Assembly: GCA_019116365.1 (NCBI GenBank)
Contig: DXBT01000036.1
Span: 1-64,000, forward strand
Source of the DNA: Barnesiella merdipullorum
Lineage (GTDB): Bacteria; Bacteroidota; Bacteroidia; Bacteroidales; Barnesiellaceae
Length of the DNA: 64,000 bases
Direction of reading: 5' to 3'
The translations under genes were made by a program, and so were the position numbers. The notes under the pieces are model-generated. The model had not been told where the DNA came from, made no database searches, and saw nothing but the letters and a program-made list of their open reading frames with translations. Of the stretch, positions 43,722 through 53,287 are shown one piece after another. Within the stretch, counting starts at the first letter, position 1, and the number at the start of each line of letters is the position of its first letter.

Positions 43722-44489
43722 ATGTTATACCTTGCGCATTTCAGCCCTACGGGCGGTACCCGCAAAGCTGCAGAGATTATAGGCAGGGCCATAGACCCGC
43801 AAGCTACCGAGATAGATCTCTCGGCACGAACGCTGGAGAAACTACCCCATGACCTGGGGTTGAACGATGTGTTACTGGCCGCGGTACCCGTGTTCGGAGG
43901 GCGTGTCCCCGCCATTGCCCTCGAACGGCTCAGAGAGATTACCGGTCACGACACCCCGGCTATCCCGGTGGTTGTGTATGGCAACCGCGACTACGACGAC
44001 GCCCTGCTCGAATTGAAAACGGCACTGGAGTCAAACGGGTTTCGCTCGATAGCCGGCATCGCCTGTATTGCCGAACACTCCATCATGCACGTCTATGCCA
44101 CGGGGCGCCCCGATGTCTCGGACGAGGAGTGCCTGAAACGGTTTGCGGCACAAATCACGACCAAACTCGGCCAGATAAAGGGCGGGATAGCTGCCCCCAT
44201 AACGGTAAAGGGAAATCCCGAATACAAGCCCTACAACGGTGTGCCCATCAAGCCACACGCTACTCGGGCCTGCAACCGCTGCGGCACCTGTGCCACCTTG
44301 TGCCCGGTGGGTGCCATTCCCCTGGATAATCCGCAAAAGACCGATACGAAAACGTGTATCTCGTGCATGAGATGCGTCTCTGTGTGTCCGCACCAGGCCC
44401 GCAAGGTGAGCAAGCTGATGGTGGCCCTCTCTACCCAGATGCTGAAGAAAGCCTGCCAGTCGCGCAAAGAGCCCGAGCTCTTTATCTAA
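43722..44489 (+). CDS. EFR1-family ferredoxin (flavodoxin-like plus 2[4Fe-4S])
   Basis: The start at 43722 (MLYLAHFSPTGGTRK) gives 255 residues and removes a spurious 35-residue extension inside maeB. Residues about 1-150 form a flavodoxin-like domain with the phosphate loop SPTGGTRK. Residues about 185-235 contain two [4Fe-4S] motifs, CNRCGTCATLCPVG and CISCMRCVSVCP. It is a cytosolic electron carrier with FMN and two clusters. The electron donor and acceptor are unknown. It is cotranscribed with maeB. Confidence 0.93.
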   Translation: MLYLAHFSPTGGTRKAAEIIGRAIDPQATEIDLSARTLEKLPHDLGLNDVLLAAVPVFGGRVPAIALERLREITGHDTPAIPVVVYGNRDYDDALLELKTALESNGFRSIAGIACIAEHSIMHVYATGRPDVSDEECLKRFAAQITTKLGQIKGGIAAPITVKGNPEYKPYNGVPIKPHATRACNRCGTCATLCPVGAIPLDNPQKTDTKTCISCMRCVSVCPHQARKVSKLMVALSTQMLKKACQSRKEPELFI

Positions 44490-44555
44490 GGAAGAGCTCA
44501 ACCATCGTCAAAGAAGAGGGAGAAGAAGAAAACAGGATAGCCGTCCTACTGCCCC

Positions 44556-45314
44556 TCACACGATAAAAAGAGGATGGTCGGGTGTCGAGTGACGGGAAGA
44601 ATAGTGAAATCCTTCGGCCGAAAAGGCCTCTAACTCTTGGGGAGTTGTGAGTTGGTTTTTCAAAATGAAACGACTCATGGCTCCCCTCATCATTTTGGCA
44701 TAAACCACAATGGTTTTGAGGGTATCGCCCTTGCTCACCTTGAACTCGGGAGTCACTACCCGCACCTCGCGATTGAGGCGAACCCAGTCGATCGAGTGCT
44801 GTATCTCGCGGCTGGCCAGGTTCACCAAAATACCGCCGGCAGCCTGCACATCGGCAATAAGGCGGTCGGTAATGCGGGGCCTCCAATATTCGTCCATGGG
44901 AGTCCCTATCGAGGGTAACTCCACCTGATATTCCATGCGGTAGGGCTTGATGGCATCGAGCGGACGAGAGAGACCGTAACAGGCCGAAGCAATGCGCAGA
45001 TGCGACTGAGCATATTCAAAGTCGGCATCCGTGAAATCGGCCGGCGAGAGGTAACGGAACACGATACCCGTGTAGGCCAGGAGAGCGGGAACAGCCACCG
45101 TATCGGGCGACAGAAAGTCGTGATAACGCTTGCGGGTCTGCACGGCCAAAGTGTGGTTCACACCCAGCATTCCGGCCAGTTCTTCGGCCGAATAGCCGGC
45201 CATCTCCCGGGCAATGCCAGTAGCCTCGTCGGCAAAAAGCGGAGGGGTGACTACCGGCACCTGTACTTTACTCTTTCCGGTCATGGTCTTGGCCGGCGAC
45301 AACAAGATCAGCAT
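44556..45314 (-). CDS. yaaA: YaaA-family peroxide stress protein
   Basis: The 252-residue protein starts MLILLSPAKTM and matches UPF0246/YaaA across its length. It carries YTGIVFRYLSPADF, the conserved NLASREIQHSI and the final AFSAEGFHYS region. YaaA lowers intracellular iron during hydrogen peroxide stress in E. coli. It is the last gene of a six-gene minus-strand operon, 17 bases after mutL. It converges on the EFR1 ferredoxin gene. The 66-base gap between them holds no clear terminator. Confidence 0.96.
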   Translation of the reverse strand: MLILLSPAKTMTGKSKVQVPVVTPPLFADEATGIAREMAGYSAEELAGMLGVNHTLAVQTRKRYHDFLSPDTVAVPALLAYTGIVFRYLSPADFTDADFEYAQSHLRIASACYGLSRPLDAIKPYRMEYQVELPSIGTPMDEYWRPRITDRLIADVQAAGGILVNLASREIQHSIDWVRLNREVRVVTPEFKVSKGDTLKTIVVYAKMMRGAMSRFILKNQLTTPQELEAFSAEGFHYSSRHSTPDHPLFIV

Positions 45315-45331
45315 ACTGTTTTTCTGTGGGT

Positions 45332-47224
45332 TTAGTTGAAACGTTTCTGCAACTCGTCATACGAGATGACGACAAATACGGTTTTCCCCGCAGGGGTATA
45401 GGCCGGAGTCTTGAGCGAGAGCAGGTCATCGGCCATTGCCGACATCTCTTCCTTCGAGAGGGTCTGTCCCACCGGTACCGCCGCAGCCTCGGCCAACGTC
45501 CAGGCCATGCGCCGCTGCAACGAACTCTTGGCATCGTGCTCCTTCTCCGAGGCGGTAGCTATCATCTGCCCGATGAGGTCACAGGCATCGACCCCATCTA
45601 CCCCGGCCGGAACGGCGTTGACCGAATAGCTGTTCTGCCCCATGTCGGCCAGGTCGAATCCCAAAGCCGTGAGCTCATTCCAAATCGACTTCAGCACGGC
45701 AGCCTGCGAGACGGTGAGTTGCATGATCTCGGGGAAGAGGATACGCTGCGAAGCCATCTCGCGCGACGAAATTCCCGCCATGAAACGCTCGAAAAGAATC
45801 ACCCCGTGAGCCCGATGCTGGTCGATGACCATGAGGCCTTCGGCCGTGGGAAGAGTGATATAGCGCCCTTTTAACTGCAACACGGGACGTCCGCTCTGGT
45901 TCAACTTCGATTCAAACTCGGGAAAAGCTGCGGTATCGGCAGGCGCATTGTCCGAGAGTTTCGACACATACCCTTCCGAGAAATCGACTTTCGAGGCGAC
46001 TACCTCATCACCATCGGGAGGCAACGGCTTCTCTTCGCGCGAGCTGTTGAAACTGCTGTACAGCTGCTGCCAGTCATACTGGGGCCGCTTGGCCGACGCA
46101 CCGCCTCCCCCACCCGTGCGGAAGGGGTTGTACGAGGTATCGACCTGAACCGTAGGCGGTGCCACATGAGCCCCCGGTTTCGAGGTGGGAATCTCGGGGG
46201 CATCGTCCATATCGAAGTCGATGGTGGGTGCCGCGCTGTATTTGCCCAAAGCCTCCTTGACCGAGGCCGACAAAATCTGCCAGATGGGCTGTTCGTTCTC
46301 AAACTTGATCTCCGACTTGGTGGGGTGAATATTCACATCGATGGTCTCGGGAGCCACCGTGAGATTGATGAAATAGTTGGGCATCTCGCCCACCGGCACC
46401 AGATGCTCGTAGCAGATGGTCACCGCCTTGTGAAAGTAGGGATGGCGCATATAGCGGCCATTCACGAAGAAATATTGCAAAGCGCCCCGTTTGCGAGCCG
46501 ACTCGGGCCGACCCACATAGCCCGATATCTTGACCAGCGAGGTCTCGGTATCAAGCGCGAGCAACTGCTGGTTAAGACTCTTCCCGAAAAGGGCCACAAT
46601 GCGCTGGCGCAGGTTGGAGGCCGGCAGATTGAACAGCTCGGTATCGTTGTGCGTGAGGGTAAAAGCCACCTGCGTGTTGATGAGTGCCATGCGCTCAAAC
46701 TCGCCCAGGATATTGCTCAGCTCCACCTGGTTCGATTTGAGAAACTTGCGGCGGGCCGGCACGTTGAAAAAGATATTTTTCACGGCGAAGTTGCTGCCTA
46801 CCGGGGTCGATATCGACTCCTGCCCTTCGCACTGCGAGGCCGACATGCGCACACAGGTACCCACCTCGTCCTCACTGCGACGAGTGCGCAGCTCTACCTG
46901 AGAAATAGCGGCAATCGAAGCCAACGCCTCGCCACGGAAACCCATGGTGTGCAACGTAAACAGGTCGTCGGCCGAGCGAATCTTGGAGGTCGAGTGACGC
47001 TCAAAGGCCAGCCGGGCATCGGTAGGCGACATGCCTTTGCCATTGTCGATTACCTGGATAAGGGTGCGGCCGGCATCCTTCAGCACAATCTGAATGGTGG
47101 TTGCGCCGGCATCGACCGCGTTTTCGACCAACTCCTTGATGACCGAAGCCGGCCGTTGTATCACCTCGCCCGCGGCGATTTGATTGGCCACCGAGTCGGG
47201 CAACAAATGTATAATATCACTCAT
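45332..47224 (-). CDS. mutL: DNA mismatch repair protein MutL (endonuclease motifs degenerate)
   Basis: The 630-residue protein has an intact N-terminal GHKL ATPase (ENAVDAG, DNGKGM, GFRGEAL) and S5-like domain, a linker of about 100 residues and a C-terminal dimerisation domain. MutL joins MutS to the downstream steps of mismatch repair. The C-terminal endonuclease motif that normally reads DQHAxxExxxxE is DQHRAHGVILFE here. The second Cys/Lys motif and the terminal CPHGRP motif (here TPAGKT) also lack the metal ligands. It may lack nicking activity. It is in operon between the OstA-like gene and yaaA. Confidence 0.96.
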   Translation of the reverse strand: MSDIIHLLPDSVANQIAAGEVIQRPASVIKELVENAVDAGATTIQIVLKDAGRTLIQVIDNGKGMSPTDARLAFERHSTSKIRSADDLFTLHTMGFRGEALASIAAISQVELRTRRSEDEVGTCVRMSASQCEGQESISTPVGSNFAVKNIFFNVPARRKFLKSNQVELSNILGEFERMALINTQVAFTLTHNDTELFNLPASNLRQRIVALFGKSLNQQLLALDTETSLVKISGYVGRPESARKRGALQYFFVNGRYMRHPYFHKAVTICYEHLVPVGEMPNYFINLTVAPETIDVNIHPTKSEIKFENEQPIWQILSASVKEALGKYSAAPTIDFDMDDAPEIPTSKPGAHVAPPTVQVDTSYNPFRTGGGGGASAKRPQYDWQQLYSSFNSSREEKPLPPDGDEVVASKVDFSEGYVSKLSDNAPADTAAFPEFESKLNQSGRPVLQLKGRYITLPTAEGLMVIDQHRAHGVILFERFMAGISSREMASQRILFPEIMQLTVSQAAVLKSIWNELTALGFDLADMGQNSYSVNAVPAGVDGVDACDLIGQMIATASEKEHDAKSSLQRRMAWTLAEAAAVPVGQTLSKEEMSAMADDLLSLKTPAYTPAGKTVFVVISYDELQKRFN

Positions 47225-47242
47225 AATACCATCTCCATCTCA

Positions 47243-48868
47243 TTAATGATTGAAGCGATGCTTCTTCTCTTCAACCGGTTCGATCTTCACCTCGGGCTTG
47301 CGGAAGATATCGTCGGGACTCACCGGCCTCAACTCGTCATACCACCTGTAGGCCGGCAGGTAAAGCTGCTCGGCTTTCACCTGCTCCATAGGCGTCATGC
47401 TGCCCTGAGGCTGTGGCCAGATGACAATCTTCTCCATCTTCTGGTCGCGCAGATACATAGTGAGGAATCCACTCTCGGCCTTGTTGAGACCCGTGAGGGT
47501 CGAGTCGCGCTCCTGGGGATAGAATATCGTCTGGGCGTTTCCGCTCACATCGACCTGCCGCAACTGCCCCTGTTCAAACCGGGCAAACAGGGTCTTGCCC
47601 GACACCTGGTCGAAAAAGACCGAGTCTTTGTGCTGGGTGGCAAAGGCGGCAGCCGGGATGTAGGCCCAATCGACCGAACTGTCGTTCATGTGGATACGTA
47701 TCGTGTCGCCGGTTATCTGGTAGTTCTCGTTCCAGATAATGGGCAGCTTGTACATATGCAGCAGCGAATCGGCCGAGGTAAACTCCATCGAATCGCACAC
47801 GCCCTGAGCATCGACCCTGTAGAAACGCACACCATGGTAAGCCTGCAACAATCGGGTGGAATCGGGCAAAATCAAGTGCGACTTGAGGGTATCGGCATGC
47901 AGATAGAGGGTATCGCCCCGCGAGAACTCGAGAGCCCGGGCCGAGTCGGTAGCAAACGAATACTCGGTGAGCTCGTTGTAGAAGCCATACTGCCCCTCCA
48001 TGATGATGGAGCGAATTGAATCGGTGAGCACCATGTTGCCGAATACCTCGCCGAAGCCCGATCTCCGGTCGTAATAGATCGTGTCGCCCGTGAGGCTCTG
48101 CCCCTTCGAGGTGACCAGCGAACGCTTCAGCAGCATGGATTTATCGGTCTGGGTATTGTACCACCCCGAAGTGGAATAGATCGTGTTACTGTCCGAGACA
48201 ATGGTCGAAGGCCCCACGATATCGGCTATCTTGGTCTGGGTATTGTACTCGAGGGTATCGGAATAGAGGGTATATTTCTCGTTGACCAGCTGCACGTCGA
48301 AGTTGAAGACCGACTGCTTCGTGTCGGGCGAGTATTGACCATAGACCGACGAAAGTTCGTTTTGCGAATCGACCAGTTTGCCACCGTCGAAATAATAGCC
48401 AATGTTGGGAATCATCTCGTAGTTGAGGCTGTCGGTAAAGAGGGTGACGTCGCGATTCTCCATGCGCACATTCTCGCGCAGACGGGCTATCTGCTCGTTG
48501 CCGTTGTAGTAAAGCACATCGCCATAGATAAAGAGAGTATCGCCCTGCTCCATGTGCACGTTACCAAAGGCGTCGAGCGAGTTGTCCTTCTCGTAGAAAT
48601 AGGCGCTGTCGCAATACATGTACATGCTGTCCTTGCGAAAGACGACATTCCCCCGCAGCACCCGATAGTCGGCACTTTGCGCTTTATCGAAAATGAGCTC
48701 GTCGCTGTTAATCAGATAGACTTTGTTGGGGTCGTCCTTCCGGGGCACACTCCGCTGGGGAGTGGTCGTAGCCGCCCACATACCAACAGCAAGCAGGCAT
48801 AAAACGCCTGCCAGCGTTTTATGCCTCTTACCACTATTGTTTCTATTTATACTTTTACGGTGCCCCAT
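47243..48868 (-). CDS. OstA/LptA-like lipopolysaccharide-transport-type protein
   Basis: The start at 48868 (MGHRKSINRNNSGKRHKTLAG) follows the upstream stop by 8 bases and gives 541 residues with an N-terminal membrane or signal segment. It contains the beta-jellyroll repeats of the OstA-like family (LINSDELIFDK, YRVLRGNVVFR, VHMEQGDTLF). LptA-type proteins bridge lipopolysaccharide to the outer membrane; the long Bacteroidetes form has several repeats. Export to the periplasm is inferred from the hydrophobic stretch at about residues 20-40. It is tightly linked to SurA-like chaperones, fitting an envelope-biogenesis operon. Confidence 0.85.
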   Translation of the reverse strand: MGHRKSINRNNSGKRHKTLAGVLCLLAVGMWAATTTPQRSVPRKDDPNKVYLINSDELIFDKAQSADYRVLRGNVVFRKDSMYMYCDSAYFYEKDNSLDAFGNVHMEQGDTLFIYGDVLYYNGNEQIARLRENVRMENRDVTLFTDSLNYEMIPNIGYYFDGGKLVDSQNELSSVYGQYSPDTKQSVFNFDVQLVNEKYTLYSDTLEYNTQTKIADIVGPSTIVSDSNTIYSTSGWYNTQTDKSMLLKRSLVTSKGQSLTGDTIYYDRRSGFGEVFGNMVLTDSIRSIIMEGQYGFYNELTEYSFATDSARALEFSRGDTLYLHADTLKSHLILPDSTRLLQAYHGVRFYRVDAQGVCDSMEFTSADSLLHMYKLPIIWNENYQITGDTIRIHMNDSSVDWAYIPAAAFATQHKDSVFFDQVSGKTLFARFEQGQLRQVDVSGNAQTIFYPQERDSTLTGLNKAESGFLTMYLRDQKMEKIVIWPQPQGSMTPMEQVKAEQLYLPAYRWYDELRPVSPDDIFRKPEVKIEPVEEKKHRFNH

Positions 48869-48876
48869 AGGCTGTT

Positions 48877-50241
48877 TCAATTCTTTATCCAACCGTCGTA
48901 TTTGAATTCGCAATTGCGCCACCCATCCTTGATGCGGATATAGGTTTCGCTCTGTTTCTTGGCCAGCCACTCGTTGAGGATATCGGTCTTTTTCTTCTCC
49001 TCGACAATGGCTTTGAGGGTTTGATAGTCATCAGACATGTTGGCCTTGTGACCCTCGATGCGATTCTTCAGTTTCACGATAGCCACCACCTCTTTGTTCT
49101 TACGCTCGTCGGTCATCACAAAGGGTTTCGAAATTTCGCCCACTTGCATATCGGCCACCACTTTGGCGACATCCTGGGGGAGCTGCCCCATCTCAAACCT
49201 AGGGTTACCGGTTTGCGAATTCACCATCAAACCCTTGTTGTTGCGGGTATCCTTGTCTTGCGAAACATATTGTGTAATCTCGTCGAATGTAAATTTATTG
49301 GCTACCAAATCGGTGCGCAGGGTATCGAGACGGACCAACGCATCGGAGATATCTTTTTCGGAAACATGCGGACGCAACAGAATGTGGCGCACATTGATGC
49401 GGTCGCCCCGTTTCTCGATGAGCTGGATGATGTGATAGCCATACTCAGTCTCGACAATCTTCGATACCTTCTTGGGGTCGTTGAGGTTAAAGGCGACATT
49501 GGCAAACTCGGGCACCAGGTTGCTCTTGCTCACAAAGCCCAGCTCGCCGCCCATCATGGCCGACGCCCGGTCCTCGGAGTAAAGCACGGCTAAGGTCGAG
49601 AAGTCGCGTTCTCCCTTGTTGACCTGCTCGCTGAAGTCGCGCAGACGGGCCTTCACATTGTCAATCTCCTGCTGCGGCACCTTGGGGTTGAGGGTGATTA
49701 TCTGCACCTCGACCTGCATGGGGATATAGGGAATACTATCGACCGGTAACTGATTGTAGAACTTGCGCACCTCGGCGGGGGTAATCTTGACATCTTTCAC
49801 CAGACTGCGCTGTACCTCCTGCACGGTGCCCTGGTCGCGGATGATATTGGCCAGCTCTTCACGAATCTCGGTAACCGGTTTCTTGAAGTACTCTTCCAGC
49901 TTCTCTTTCGAGCCGATATTGGCAATGAGGTAATTGATACGGGCCTCGACCTGCTGGAAAACCGTAGCATCGGGCACCGTAATCGTATCGAGTTTGGCCT
50001 GGTGCAGGAAGAGTTTCTGCACGGCAATCTGCTCGGGTATCACACAGTAGGGATCGCCATCGATACGCTGTCCGTCATATTGCATCTGTCGGTACTGCTC
50101 TTCCACCTCCGACTTGTAAATAGCTTCATCGCCAACCACCCACACGACCTCGTCAATTACGTTGTCGTCGGCGGCAAACGCAGGTGCAGCCACAGCGACT
50201 GCCACTACAAAAAACAAAAGCCAATCAGTAAGTTTACGCAT
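48877..50241 (-). CDS. SurA-like periplasmic peptidyl-prolyl isomerase
   Basis: The 454-residue protein has a signal peptide (MRKLTDWLLFFVVAVAVAAP), a SurA N-terminal helical chaperone domain (about 25-170) and two parvulin-like domains, the first around MQVEVQIITLNPKVPQ and GGELGFVSK, the second around VRHILLRPHVSEKD. SurA delivers beta-barrel proteins to the outer membrane. It precedes the OstA-like gene by 8 bases and follows a SurA-like lipoprotein gene by 10. Confidence 0.92.
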   Translation of the reverse strand: MRKLTDWLLFFVVAVAVAAPAFAADDNVIDEVVWVVGDEAIYKSEVEEQYRQMQYDGQRIDGDPYCVIPEQIAVQKLFLHQAKLDTITVPDATVFQQVEARINYLIANIGSKEKLEEYFKKPVTEIREELANIIRDQGTVQEVQRSLVKDVKITPAEVRKFYNQLPVDSIPYIPMQVEVQIITLNPKVPQQEIDNVKARLRDFSEQVNKGERDFSTLAVLYSEDRASAMMGGELGFVSKSNLVPEFANVAFNLNDPKKVSKIVETEYGYHIIQLIEKRGDRINVRHILLRPHVSEKDISDALVRLDTLRTDLVANKFTFDEITQYVSQDKDTRNNKGLMVNSQTGNPRFEMGQLPQDVAKVVADMQVGEISKPFVMTDERKNKEVVAIVKLKNRIEGHKANMSDDYQTLKAIVEEKKKTDILNEWLAKKQSETYIRIKDGWRNCEFKYDGWIKN

Positions 50242-50251
50242 AACTCAAATA

Positions 50252-51142
50252 TTATTTTACACTATCTTTTTGTAGAGATTTCTCTCGTTGATACAACCAT
50301 TTTATTTCGCCCGATTTCTCGGCATCGTTATAGAGATTCTCTTCCAACTCCCGGTTGAACTCGAGCCGGTTGTTGTTGGCGAGAATTTCCTGAATCTGGG
50401 TCTTGGCAAAATCATAGGGCATCACCTCGCCCTTTACCTTAAACTCGGTAATGTGGAGCAGATACCAGTAGCCGTTCTTGTTGAACTCGAGATTGCGATG
50501 GTTCTTCAAGAAGGTCTCGGGGTCGCCAAACTCATAGGGTATGTTGCTGACTATCTCTTCGAAGGGGACCCACCGGTCGTAGAAATAGTCGTAGATAACC
50601 ACGTTTTTCAGGGCATACTTCTCTATTTTTTCCACCCCGTCGGGTTTGGTCGAGCAATACCACTTTTTCAACTGTCCGATGTTGGGAGCACTCTCGGGCA
50701 CCTTGAGGTAGAGACCCTTGAGAATGGCCTCACGCAGGCGGAACATATCGGGATTCTTCTCGTAATAAACGCGCATCTCCTGCTCGCCAAACTCCTTGGA
50801 AGCCCGCTCGCTCAAGAGCCGTTTGCGGTATTCAAAGATAACCAGGTCGCGCCGGTATTGCTCTACCAGCTTGTCGATACGCTCCAGATCGGGCACATTC
50901 TTACGCGCCACATCATACAGCAACTCGTCGTTGACCCAACGCTGGATATAGCGCTCGGCAAAATCGGCACTGTCGGCCGGCGAGAGTCCCTGGGGCATCG
51001 CCTCGTTTACCTCCTGCCGCGACAAGATGGCATCGCCCACCTGTACCAGTGAGTTTTCGTCGCTCTGTAACCCACTTCGGCACGCCGTGAAAAGGCATGC
51101 CGAAAGGATTGCAACGAGTGCTGTTATCGATACTTTATACAT
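50252..51142 (-). CDS. SurA-like lipoprotein without a parvulin domain
   Basis: The 296-residue lipoprotein (lipobox FTAC, cysteine about residue 21) resembles the SurA N-terminal region: VGDAILSRQEVNEAMPQGL followed by a helix-rich domain to about residue 140. I see no parvulin signature (GGELGW-type) and no conserved active-site residues, so it is probably a chaperone-only relative. It lies between the multi-parvulin protein (gap 55) and the SurA-like protein (gap 10), an arrangement of three related proteins in a row. Confidence 0.7.
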   Translation of the reverse strand: MYKVSITALVAILSACLFTACRSGLQSDENSLVQVGDAILSRQEVNEAMPQGLSPADSADFAERYIQRWVNDELLYDVARKNVPDLERIDKLVEQYRRDLVIFEYRKRLLSERASKEFGEQEMRVYYEKNPDMFRLREAILKGLYLKVPESAPNIGQLKKWYCSTKPDGVEKIEKYALKNVVIYDYFYDRWVPFEEIVSNIPYEFGDPETFLKNHRNLEFNKNGYWYLLHITEFKVKGEVMPYDFAKTQIQEILANNNRLEFNRELEENLYNDAEKSGEIKWLYQREKSLQKDSVK

Positions 51143-51197
51143 CTTGTCTTCTACAACCGGATAACTATCGCTAAATATACGACTAAATAACCAGTTG

Positions 51198-53135
51198 CTA
51201 TTGCTTGTTAACGGTTTTTAGGACATCTTCGTTTATTTCTACCGGATACTTTTTGTTGAGGTTTTCGACCCATACCTTCTCGAGGTAGTTTTGATAGTCG
51301 GCCGTTACCTGGCCACGCACGTCGGTATAGGCTTCGGGTTTCTTCAACAGCTTGCCCGAGACGAAGGCTACCGGCAACTTCTCATCGGCTTTGGCGGCAG
51401 CTCCCTTGAATACCAAGTAGTCTATCCAGGCGTTCTCACCCTCGACAAAGAGGCCACGCTCTACTTTCACCCGAGTGAGCGAATCGGTATTGAACTCGCG
51501 GTTGAGTACCACGATTACCGAGTCGGCATCGAGTTTCTTCAGGCGTTTCTTAACAGCCGTAGCGGTGGTGTCGTCACTGCACTGGATGAGGAATCCTTTA
51601 TAATGAGGTTTGTCCCATTTGTAGTTCTTTTTGTTTTTCTTGAAGAACTTCTGCAAGCCCTTGGTGTCTTGCGAAGCCTTCTCCCACACCTCGCGGTTGC
51701 TCACCTCGAAGAGCAGCATGCCATCGCGATACTCGTTCATGAGGTTGCGGAAGTCGAGGTATTTCTCTTCGAGACGGCTCTTTTCATAGTCGAGTATCTC
51801 ACGGTCGATCATGAAACCAACCATGGCTTTTACATAGTCCGATACATTGCGAGTTATATCGCGACCTTTGGGCAGGAAGCCGGCAAAGTCGGCTACCGTA
51901 TAGGAGTGTCCCTTGAACGAGAAAAGCGGACTTTGATCGTTGTGGATGGCAGCAATGTAGGCCGAATCGACCTTGCCCATCTCTTGAGCCAATTTCATCA
52001 GCTTCTCCTGCTGAGCCTCGACCAGTGAAAATCCATACTCGCCTTTCAGCTTCTCGACCATGGCGGCACGAGCCATACCACCACGCTCGTCGCGAGTCAT
52101 GAGACGGGCAATCTCGGGACGCATCTGTTCAAAGGGTTTTATACCGCGCTTGTCGAGCAACTTGATGATGTGCCAGCCATAGGGCGAGAGCACGGGTTCA
52201 GAGATATCGCCTTTGTTCTTGAGGGCAAAACCGGCATCTTCAAACTCCTTGACAAACTGTCCGCTGCTTACCCAGGGCAGTTCACCGCCACGCACGGCTG
52301 TTCCCTTGTCTTCCGACCGCTCCTTGGCCACGGTGGCAAAATCGGCACCGGCTTTCAACTCGGCATAAATCGAGCGAATCTCGGCCTCTTTTTGGGCTTT
52401 CACTTCATCCGACGCATTGCGGGGAACCAGTACCATGATATGGGCAAAGAGGAATTCTCCCGGATCGGGACGACGACTGTGCACCTTGATGATATGGTAG
52501 CCAAACTGGGTCTCTACCACATCGGAGACCTGACCCGGCTGCAAGGCAAAAGCGGCCTTCTCGAAAGGATAGACCGTGCGGCCACCCCGAATGAAACCCA
52601 AATAGCCTTTGTTCTGGCGCGAACCGTCTTCGCTATATTTCTCGGCCAATGCGCCAAAGTCTTCGCCCGCTTTGATACAGGACAATATCGAGTCGGCCTT
52701 CTGGCGGGCGGCAGCTCTTGCCTCGGGGGTGCGGGCATTGAGGCCAATGAGGATGTGACTTACCTCGACATCCTCTTTCATGCGGTCGTAGGCCTCGCGG
52801 GCCAACCGCTCATCGACCGACGAGTCGATGAGATAGGGCTTGGCCAACTCGTCGCGGTATCCGGCCAACTCTTTCTTGAAAGCTGCAGTCGTGTCGATAC
52901 CCAGAGCCTCGGCCTCGGCTACCTTGAGCTTATAGTTCTTAAATAGCGTAACGTACTCGTCGAGCGACTTCTGGTCAACCTGTTGCTGGCTGTTCTTGTT
53001 GTAAATGTACTCGAACTCCGATTTGTGAATATCCTTGTTGTTCACTCTCATAATGACCGGGTCCACATCGGCAGCCAAGACCCAAGCCCAGGTATTACCG
53101 GCAAGCAAAGCCGCTACAAGCCATTTGTTTTTCAT
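51198..53135 (-). CDS. Peptidyl-prolyl cis-trans isomerase with two parvulin domains (PpiC/SurA type)
   Basis: The 645-residue protein has a signal peptide (MKNKWLVAALLAGNTWAW) and a helical N-domain. Parvulin domain 1 is at about residues 125-225 (EVSHILIGLNARTPE, KGYLGFIRGG) and domain 2 at about 230-330 (FLFAHIMVLVPRN, RGGELPWVSSG). A long C-terminal helical region extends to the end. It should act in the periplasm on outer-membrane proteins. It is the first gene of the six-gene operon. Its promoter is not recognised; the 152-base gap 53136-53287 includes an inverted repeat. Confidence 0.9.
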   Translation of the reverse strand: MKNKWLVAALLAGNTWAWVLAADVDPVIMRVNNKDIHKSEFEYIYNKNSQQQVDQKSLDEYVTLFKNYKLKVAEAEALGIDTTAAFKKELAGYRDELAKPYLIDSSVDERLAREAYDRMKEDVEVSHILIGLNARTPEARAAARQKADSILSCIKAGEDFGALAEKYSEDGSRQNKGYLGFIRGGRTVYPFEKAAFALQPGQVSDVVETQFGYHIIKVHSRRPDPGEFLFAHIMVLVPRNASDEVKAQKEAEIRSIYAELKAGADFATVAKERSEDKGTAVRGGELPWVSSGQFVKEFEDAGFALKNKGDISEPVLSPYGWHIIKLLDKRGIKPFEQMRPEIARLMTRDERGGMARAAMVEKLKGEYGFSLVEAQQEKLMKLAQEMGKVDSAYIAAIHNDQSPLFSFKGHSYTVADFAGFLPKGRDITRNVSDYVKAMVGFMIDREILDYEKSRLEEKYLDFRNLMNEYRDGMLLFEVSNREVWEKASQDTKGLQKFFKKNKKNYKWDKPHYKGFLIQCSDDTTATAVKKRLKKLDADSVIVVLNREFNTDSLTRVKVERGLFVEGENAWIDYLVFKGAAAKADEKLPVAFVSGKLLKKPEAYTDVRGQVTADYQNYLEKVWVENLNKKYPVEINEDVLKTVNKQ

Positions 53136-53195
53136 TGTGTTATATGCGTTATGTTTTTATCGAGTCCCTTTCGGGCTCAAGTTATCAAAAAAATA

Positions 53196-53256
53196 ATACA
53201 CTATTTTAACGTTGCAACGACCGAAAAATTATATGGCAACCGATAAAATAGTGTAT
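53196..53256. repeat. 13-bp inverted repeat between guaB and the isomerase operon
   Basis: ATACACTATTTTA (53196-53208) and TAAAATAGTGTAT (53244-53256) form a perfect 13-bp inverted repeat with a 35-base spacer. It starts 32 bases after the guaB stop. It could be a weak terminator for guaB or an operator for the downstream operon. There is no long U-run after the distal arm. Confidence 0.5.
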
Positions 53257-53287
53257 CATTTTTCTCAAAATCTATTATCTCACCCCG

